From JBBRBB01 sp963830175 (GTDB lineage: Bacteria > Bacteroidota > Bacteroidia > Chitinophagales > Chitinophagaceae), in the NCBI GenBank assembly GCA_963830175.1, contig CAWHKV010000008.1, forward strand, positions 83,488 through 147,487: DNA of 64,000 nucleotides. Direction: 5' to 3'. Under the pieces are notes generated by a model, which worked only from the letters and a program-made list of their open reading frames with translations, had not been told where the DNA came from and ran no database searches. The position numbers were made by a program, and so were the translations under genes. This document shows positions 59,335 through 64,000 of the stretch, in pieces (position 1 is the stretch's first letter; the number at the start of each line of letters is the position of its first letter).

Positions 59335-61146
59335 TTAAACCTCTTCAGCCTTCATCACTTTTTGATTTTTCTTCCTGTCTTCTTCGTTCAGTAAAACCTT
59401 ACGCATACGAATAAAGTTTGGCGTTACCTCAATGCACTCATCCTGCTGAATGTATTCCATACATTCTTCCAGGCTTAGCTGAATCTTAGGTGCGATATTG
59501 GTTGCTGCATCACTGCCGCTTGCCCGCATATTGGTAAGCTTTTTACCTTCAATTATATTAACCACCAGATCGCCGGGTTTAATATGCTCTGCTATCAGCT
59601 GTCCTGAATAAACCTCTTCGCCCGGATCAACAAAAAACCTTCCGCGATCCTGTAATTTATCAATAGCATAACCAGTAGTAACGCCGGGTTGTTTTGCTAG
59701 TAACACACCATTATTACGGCCGGGAATTGGTCCTTTCCATGGTTTATATTCACTGAAACGGTGAGCCATAATAGCCTCTCCTGTTGTTGCAGTGAGCATT
59801 TGTGTTCTTAAACCTATTAACCCGCGGGAAGGAATCTCAAATTCTAAATGTTGTAATTCGCCGCGAGTTTCCATTACCATCAACTCACCTTTACGGCGGG
59901 TTACCTGGTCTATAACTTTACTGGAGAATTCCTGCGGTACATCTACTACCAGAATTTCGTAAGGTTCGCATTTTTTACCATTGATCTCTTTAACGATTAC
60001 CTGTGGCTGGCCTACAGTTAACTCGTATCCTTCACGACGCATGGTTTCAATTAATATTCCAAGATGAAGAATACCTCTTCCATACACTACAAAGCTTTCA
60101 CCACCAATACTGTCTTCTACCCGAAGTGCCAGATTTTTTTCAGTTTCTTTCATTAACCTGTCCCGCACATGCCGGCTCGTAACAAATTTTCCATCACGAC
60201 CGAAAAAGGGAGAATTATTAATGCTGAAAAGCATATTCATCGTTGGCTCATCTACACTAATAATCGGTAATGCTTCAGGATTTTCTGCATCTGCAATGGT
60301 ATCGCCAATGGTAAATTCTTCAAGACCCACAACTGCGCAAAGGTCACCTGATTTAACTTCAGTTACCTTTTTCTTGCCCATGCCTTCGAACACGTATAAT
60401 TCGCGCACCTTGGTTTTTTTAATAGAGCCATCTGCCCGAACCAGACTAATAGATTGTAATTCTTTTATTGTACCACGGTTAACCTTGCCAATAGCAACCC
60501 TTCCTAAGAAAGAAGAATAATCAAGCGAGGTAATCTGTAATTGTAAAGTGCCATCGCCAACCTTTGGTGGCGGAACATATTTAATTATACCATCCAATAA
60601 AGGAATGATGTTATCGATAGGGGTTAGGCTGTCATTGAACCAACCATTTTTGCCACTTCCAAAATAGGTAGGAAAATCAAGTTGTTTTTCTGTTGCATCC
60701 AGGTTAAAGAACAATTCGAAAACCGCATCGTGCACTTCATCTGGGCGACAGTTTGGTTTATCTACCTTATTAATAACCACAATAGGGTTTAGATTTAATT
60801 GTAAGGCTTTCTGCAAAACAAAACGTGTTTGAGGCATGGGACCTTCAAAAGCATCTACTAATAGTAATACGCCATCAGCCATTTTTAAAACGCGCTCTAC
60901 CTCACCGCCAAAATCGGCGTGACCAGGGGTATCAATCACATTAATTTTTACGCCGTTATAAACAACAGCTGCGTTCTTACTAAAAATGGTAATTCCTCTT
61001 TCTTTCTCAAGATCATTACTATCCATTATAAGTTCACCGGTCTCCTGGTTATCGCGAAACACTTTTGTTGCGTGAAGAATGCGGTCTACAAGCGTGGTTT
61101 TTCCATGGTCAACGTGCGCAATAATTGCTATGTTCCTAATGTCCAT
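59335..61146 (-). CDS. typA: Translational GTPase TypA/BipA
   Basis: TypA is a ribosome-associated GTPase that aids 50S assembly and stress growth. The 603-residue protein has G1 AHVDHGKTTLVDR, switch I ELIMDSNDLEKERGITIFSK, G3 DTPGHADFGGEV, G4 VINKVDKPNCRPDEV, and the C-terminal half with RGELQHLEFEIPSRGLIGLR and NMRASGSDAATNIAP. Full length and intact. The start ATG at 61146 gives MDIRNIAIIAHVDHGK directly. Confidence 0.97.
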   Translation of the reverse strand: MDIRNIAIIAHVDHGKTTLVDRILHATKVFRDNQETGELIMDSNDLEKERGITIFSKNAAVVYNGVKINVIDTPGHADFGGEVERVLKMADGVLLLVDAFEGPMPQTRFVLQKALQLNLNPIVVINKVDKPNCRPDEVHDAVFELFFNLDATEKQLDFPTYFGSGKNGWFNDSLTPIDNIIPLLDGIIKYVPPPKVGDGTLQLQITSLDYSSFLGRVAIGKVNRGTIKELQSISLVRADGSIKKTKVRELYVFEGMGKKKVTEVKSGDLCAVVGLEEFTIGDTIADAENPEALPIISVDEPTMNMLFSINNSPFFGRDGKFVTSRHVRDRLMKETEKNLALRVEDSIGGESFVVYGRGILHLGILIETMRREGYELTVGQPQVIVKEINGKKCEPYEILVVDVPQEFSSKVIDQVTRRKGELMVMETRGELQHLEFEIPSRGLIGLRTQMLTATTGEAIMAHRFSEYKPWKGPIPGRNNGVLLAKQPGVTTGYAIDKLQDRGRFFVDPGEEVYSGQLIAEHIKPGDLVVNIIEGKKLTNMRASGSDAATNIAPKIQLSLEECMEYIQQDECIEVTPNFIRMRKVLLNEEDRKKNQKVMKAEEV

Positions 61147-61350
61147 TTAATTTTTAAATTAGATTTATTTAAAAGGTGCGAACAATTGAATTGCATGCAC
61201 CTCTAATTTATGAGGCGCAAAGGTAAGCAATAAGGGGCAGAGGAGCGCGAAAAGCATGGGTATTGGCAATACTTTAGGGCTCATTTTGATTTACGGGAAG
61301 TTTTTAGTTACATTCTGCTAATCTAAAACGTAATTCTAACCTGTTTTCAA

Positions 61351-62982
61351 ATGAGAAATATAATTATTCTGATCATTTTAATGCTTACCACCTTAAACAG
61401 CCTTAATGCCCAGGTAAAATATAATATTTTATTTGTGGGCTTAGACGATATGGGTTGTGCTTTTGATGCTTATGGAAATCCTGATGTAAAAGCACCAAAT
61501 TACGCCCGGTTAATGACGCATGGTGTAATGTTCAAAAACACTTATTGTCAATACCCTTTATGCAGTCCCAGTAGAACCTCCATATTCAGTGGCATTCGCC
61601 CGGACAGTACAGGCATCATTAACAATCAAACAAAAATGAGAAATTCTTTGGGCGAGGGGTTTAAATTTTTGCCTGAGTATTTACACGATTATGGATTTTG
61701 GACAGAACAATATGGAAAATTTACCTGCCAGCACGACCGTGAAATTTCCTGGGACTATCAGTCTAAAACAAAAGATAAACCCTTAAATATTAACCTGGAA
61801 GAAACACCCGCCTGGTGGATAGATACAACTAATAAAACTGAAGCAGAAACTTTAGGCGGCAGATTAACCGCAGAAGTGGTTAGCAGGCTAAGACACCTGG
61901 GTACTTCTGCGAATTTTCTAAGCCTTGCACTTTCAACACATAATCCCTTTACACCCACTTTAACTTCATGGAATAAAATTGGAGACAATAGCATATCAGA
62001 TCCGTTGCCTGTAGATTATTATGGAAATTTCCAAAATGTATATGGTAACGGTTCAGCCAATATTTTGTTACCCAATACCCCTGTCAATGATGTAGATGAT
62101 ATTCCCCTGGTTGCATTAAAGCCTCCTATAATTTTTTCTGATGATGAAATAAAAAAAATAAAACATGCTTATTATAGTGAGATCGTAGAAGCTGATGTTC
62201 ACCTGGGCGTTTTACTTGATGAATTAGACAGGCTAAATGCCTGGGAAAATACCATTGTTGTTTTCTGGTCTGATCATGGATTGCAGATGGGTGAGCATAA
62301 CGGACAATGGTTAAAGGTGGTTGATTTTGAAGAATCCATGCGCGTGCCCTTTGTAATTTGTGCACCCGGAAAAATGCGTGGGGTAGTAAGCGAACAACTG
62401 GTGGAATTGGTGGATATATTCTCCACCCTAACCGAATTGACCGGCATTCCAACACCACCAATGCAACAAGGAAAAAGCCTGGTGCCATTACTCGAAAACC
62501 CAAATGCACCGTGGAAAAAAGCCATTTTTTGCCAGGTGAACAGGCGTGCAAAATTATCTTCAGATTCCCTTATGGGGCGGGCTGTTCGAACGCAACAATT
62601 TCACTACAACAACTGGCAGGAAGAAGGTGAAGAATTATACGACATTATTAATGATCCTTTTGAATATACCAACCTGGCTTTAGATTCAAATTATAGAGAT
62701 GAATTAGATTCCATGCGTGTTTTGCTGAATGAAAACTGGCAGGGTGCATTACCCCCGGTTTATGCTCAATCACTTTATTATAAGGATGCTGATGGAGACG
62801 GATATGGAGATATTTCAATGCCATTGACTGCATATTTTAAGCCCTCCGGTTATGTAACAAACGGGGCAGACTGTAACGATAAAAAGGCTAACATACATCC
62901 TGGTGCAATTGAAAAAAATTGCAATGGCGTAGATGACAATTGTAATGACAGTATTGATGAAAACGGCCTAAACCTACAATAA
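61351..62982 (+). CDS. Secreted sulfatase, main part (frameshift near the end as read)
   Basis: A 543-residue frame with signal peptide ending at LNAQ. The sulfatase domain (about 23-470) has metal ligands D32-D33 (VGLDDMGCAF), the formylglycine motif C71-S-P-S-R75, and VFWSDHGLQMGEHNG; it resembles the iduronate-2-sulfatase-like family. The end is a MopE-type metal-binding segment (KDADGDGYGDISM, GADCNDKKANIHPGA, NGVDDNCNDSIDENG). The frame stops at 62980-62982, but Ig-like and T9SS sequence continues in another frame (next entry). One missing C in the run at 62967-62968 would give NGPKPTITTTGNL and join the two. It probably desulfates an extracellular polysaccharide. Confidence 0.88.
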   Translation: MRNIIILIILMLTTLNSLNAQVKYNILFVGLDDMGCAFDAYGNPDVKAPNYARLMTHGVMFKNTYCQYPLCSPSRTSIFSGIRPDSTGIINNQTKMRNSLGEGFKFLPEYLHDYGFWTEQYGKFTCQHDREISWDYQSKTKDKPLNINLEETPAWWIDTTNKTEAETLGGRLTAEVVSRLRHLGTSANFLSLALSTHNPFTPTLTSWNKIGDNSISDPLPVDYYGNFQNVYGNGSANILLPNTPVNDVDDIPLVALKPPIIFSDDEIKKIKHAYYSEIVEADVHLGVLLDELDRLNAWENTIVVFWSDHGLQMGEHNGQWLKVVDFEESMRVPFVICAPGKMRGVVSEQLVELVDIFSTLTELTGIPTPPMQQGKSLVPLLENPNAPWKKAIFCQVNRRAKLSSDSLMGRAVRTQQFHYNNWQEEGEELYDIINDPFEYTNLALDSNYRDELDSMRVLLNENWQGALPPVYAQSLYYKDADGDGYGDISMPLTAYFKPSGYVTNGADCNDKKANIHPGAIEKNCNGVDDNCNDSIDENGLNLQ

Positions 62983-62984
62983 CA

Positions 62985-63476
62985 ACTACAGGTAACCTGG
63001 ATATTTGTGCAGCAGGTTATATTGTACTTAAAACCAATTACAGGTCAGATTTTCTTTATCAATGGTATTTAAATGGAGATTCAATTCTGGGTGGGAACAA
63101 AAGAAATTATTATGCAACCACTGAAGGGGATTACACTGTTGAGATTACAGTAAAAAATGTTTGCAGCAACATTTCAGATATAACTACTGTAAATAATTCA
63201 TGCTTAAAAAATATAGCTAAAAATGAAGTGCCCTTATTGGTTTTCCCAAATCCCACCAAAGCAGTTTTAACTATTTCTGATAATGCAACATTATCAGGAA
63301 TAATATATATAAAAATATATGACCGAACAGGTAAATTATTATTTGAAAATCAAGATTGGCAGCTTCCCGGAAATAACCGTTACCAATTAAATCTGGGTGC
63401 ATTAACAACGGGTTTATATACGCTTGAATTAATAAATACAATCGAAACAAAACGTGCAAAATTTATTGTTGAGTAG
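62985..63476 (+). pseudogene. Sulfatase C-terminal part: Ig-like segment and T9SS sorting domain
   Basis: Continuation of the sulfatase in another frame: TTGNLDICAAGYIVL, then a beta-sandwich with FLYQWYLNGDSILGG and YTVEITVKNVCSNI, then a T9SS type A domain with LVFPNPTKAVLTISD and LTTGLYTLELIN. No start codon lies before it; an internal ATG at 63228 is a spurious one. With the upstream part the protein is about 706 residues. The tail would anchor the enzyme at the surface by T9SS. Confidence 0.8.
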
Positions 63477-63596
63477 TGGTGCCCTTTGATTATTAACCGA
63501 TTATAACATTTCTCGCAAAGTGCCCGCCGGTATGGATGTCAGGGTCTATTGAATATATTAGTCAATAATTTTTTTATTCACTTGTTACAGCCATTT

Positions 63597-63604
63597 TATG
63601 TTTG
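63597..63604 (+). promoter_or_regulatory. -7 box TATGTTTG for the second sulfatase
   Basis: TATGTTTG fits TAnnTTTG and lies 95 bp before the ATG at 63700, identical to the box before the secreted paralogue at 9901. No (C/G)TACTACA site is seen here. The gap from 63477 to 63699 otherwise holds nothing I recognise. Confidence 0.4.
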
Positions 63605-63699
63605 AAAATAGTTGGTACTCTTAGGTAGTAATTTCTAAGATAAAAGCTATCTCTTTATTAACTTGGGTCTAAACAATTCTTCACCCTAAACAGCACCTC

Positions 63700-64000
63700 A
63701 TGAAATCTGCACTACTACTTTTTTTTGCAATTACTTGCCTTGGTATTTTAAACCTGAATGCCCAAAAAAAATTCAATATTTTATTTGTTGGATTAGATGA
63801 TTTGAGCTGCGCTTTTGATGCGTATGGAAATCCGCAGGCACAGTCACCTAATTACGCACGTTTAATGACGCACGGTGTAATGTTTCAAACTACCTATTGC
63901 CAATATACCCTTTGCAGCCCAAGCAGAACTTCTATTTTCAGTGGAATGCGGCCGGACAGCACAAGAGTTATTACAAACCAGATATCTATGAGAACGAAAC
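63700..64000 (+). CDS. Secreted sulfatase, tandem paralogue (partial, C-terminus beyond the right edge)
   Basis: A frame starting MKSALLLFFAITCLGILNLN with the signal peptide ending near LNAQ, followed by KKFNILFVGLDDLSCAFDAY. It has the same sulfatase start as the gene at 61351, with metal ligands D33-D34 and the formylglycine motif C72-S-P-S-R. It runs off the window after about 100 residues. The two sulfatases are alignable over this whole stretch, so they arose by tandem duplication. Confidence 0.9.
   Translation, partial: MKSALLLFFAITCLGILNLNAQKKFNILFVGLDDLSCAFDAYGNPQAQSPNYARLMTHGVMFQTTYCQYTLCSPSRTSIFSGMRPDSTRVITNQISMRTK

Noticed and set aside
62126..62551. 141-residue minus-strand frame inside the sulfatase
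   Set aside because: Antisense to a catalytic domain with clear motifs; Trp/His/Pro-rich composition is typical of a shadow frame.

Overview
The window is chromosomal DNA from a member of the Bacteroidetes, most likely a Chitinophagaceae-like soil or freshwater lineage (inference). The evidence is AT-rich coding sequence, several secreted proteins ending in type IX secretion (T9SS) sorting domains, promoters of the TAnnTTTG type, lipoproteins with short Cys-only lipoboxes, and family-typical genes such as a DUF5777 barrel and a two-component-propeller LytS kinase. It is a normal mix of housekeeping and accessory genes. No insertion sequence, prophage, integrase or CRISPR array was found.

Layout. 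1-1.9 kb: fumarase (cut by the left edge) and a Nei/Fpg-type DNA glycosylase. 2.2-12 kb: a large CHASE3/multi-PAS histidine kinase (frameshifted as read), its LuxR-type response regulator, a stand-alone receiver protein, and two tandem paralogous secreted glycosidase-like proteins with T9SS tails. An 8-base motif (C/G)TACTACA recurs only, as far as I can see, in the three intergenic regions of this block, and it forms palindromes about 150 bp before both secreted genes. I infer one regulon. 12-20.5 kb: rsmE, dnaB, pheT, a coiled-coil gene, zapA, a lipoprotein flanked by a CCGTAC repeat array, rny and a 56-residue membrane protein. 20.6-27.7 kb: an L,D-transpeptidase, a NagB-type isomerase, and a DeoR-led operon with an MFS transporter, a methylglyoxal-synthase-like protein that has lost its active site, and a half Gfo/Idh Rossmann domain. 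A HGSNAT-like acyltransferase and a DUF2905 protein follow.

27.7-42.6 kb: alpha/beta hydrolase, fabH, a seven-repeat T9SS propeller protein, a membrane patatin, heme A synthase, prohibitin, a TPR protein (frameshifted), a UvrD-type helicase fused to an Fe-S nuclease domain, an Ig-like lipoprotein and recR. 42.7-50 kb: a compact run of eight genes holding an OB-fold membrane protein, two heme-c lipoproteins, YceI, a DUF5777 barrel, a second YceI, a propeller/LytS kinase and a LytTR regulator. This is the best candidate for an undescribed functional system, probably a regulated envelope redox or lipid-carrier module. 50-61 kb: housekeeping and envelope genes (HIT, greA, rsmA, pdxA, tRNA-Ser, tRNA-Pro, DUF72, META lipoprotein, stomatin/NfeD pair, typA). 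61.3-64 kb: two tandem secreted sulfatases, the first with MopE-like repeats and a T9SS tail (frameshifted), the second cut by the right edge.

Four genes (the PAS kinase, the TPR gene, pdxA and the first sulfatase) are each split by one apparent single-base indel, while every other long gene is intact. Because a core gene, pdxA, is among them, assembly or read errors are at least as likely as real decay.
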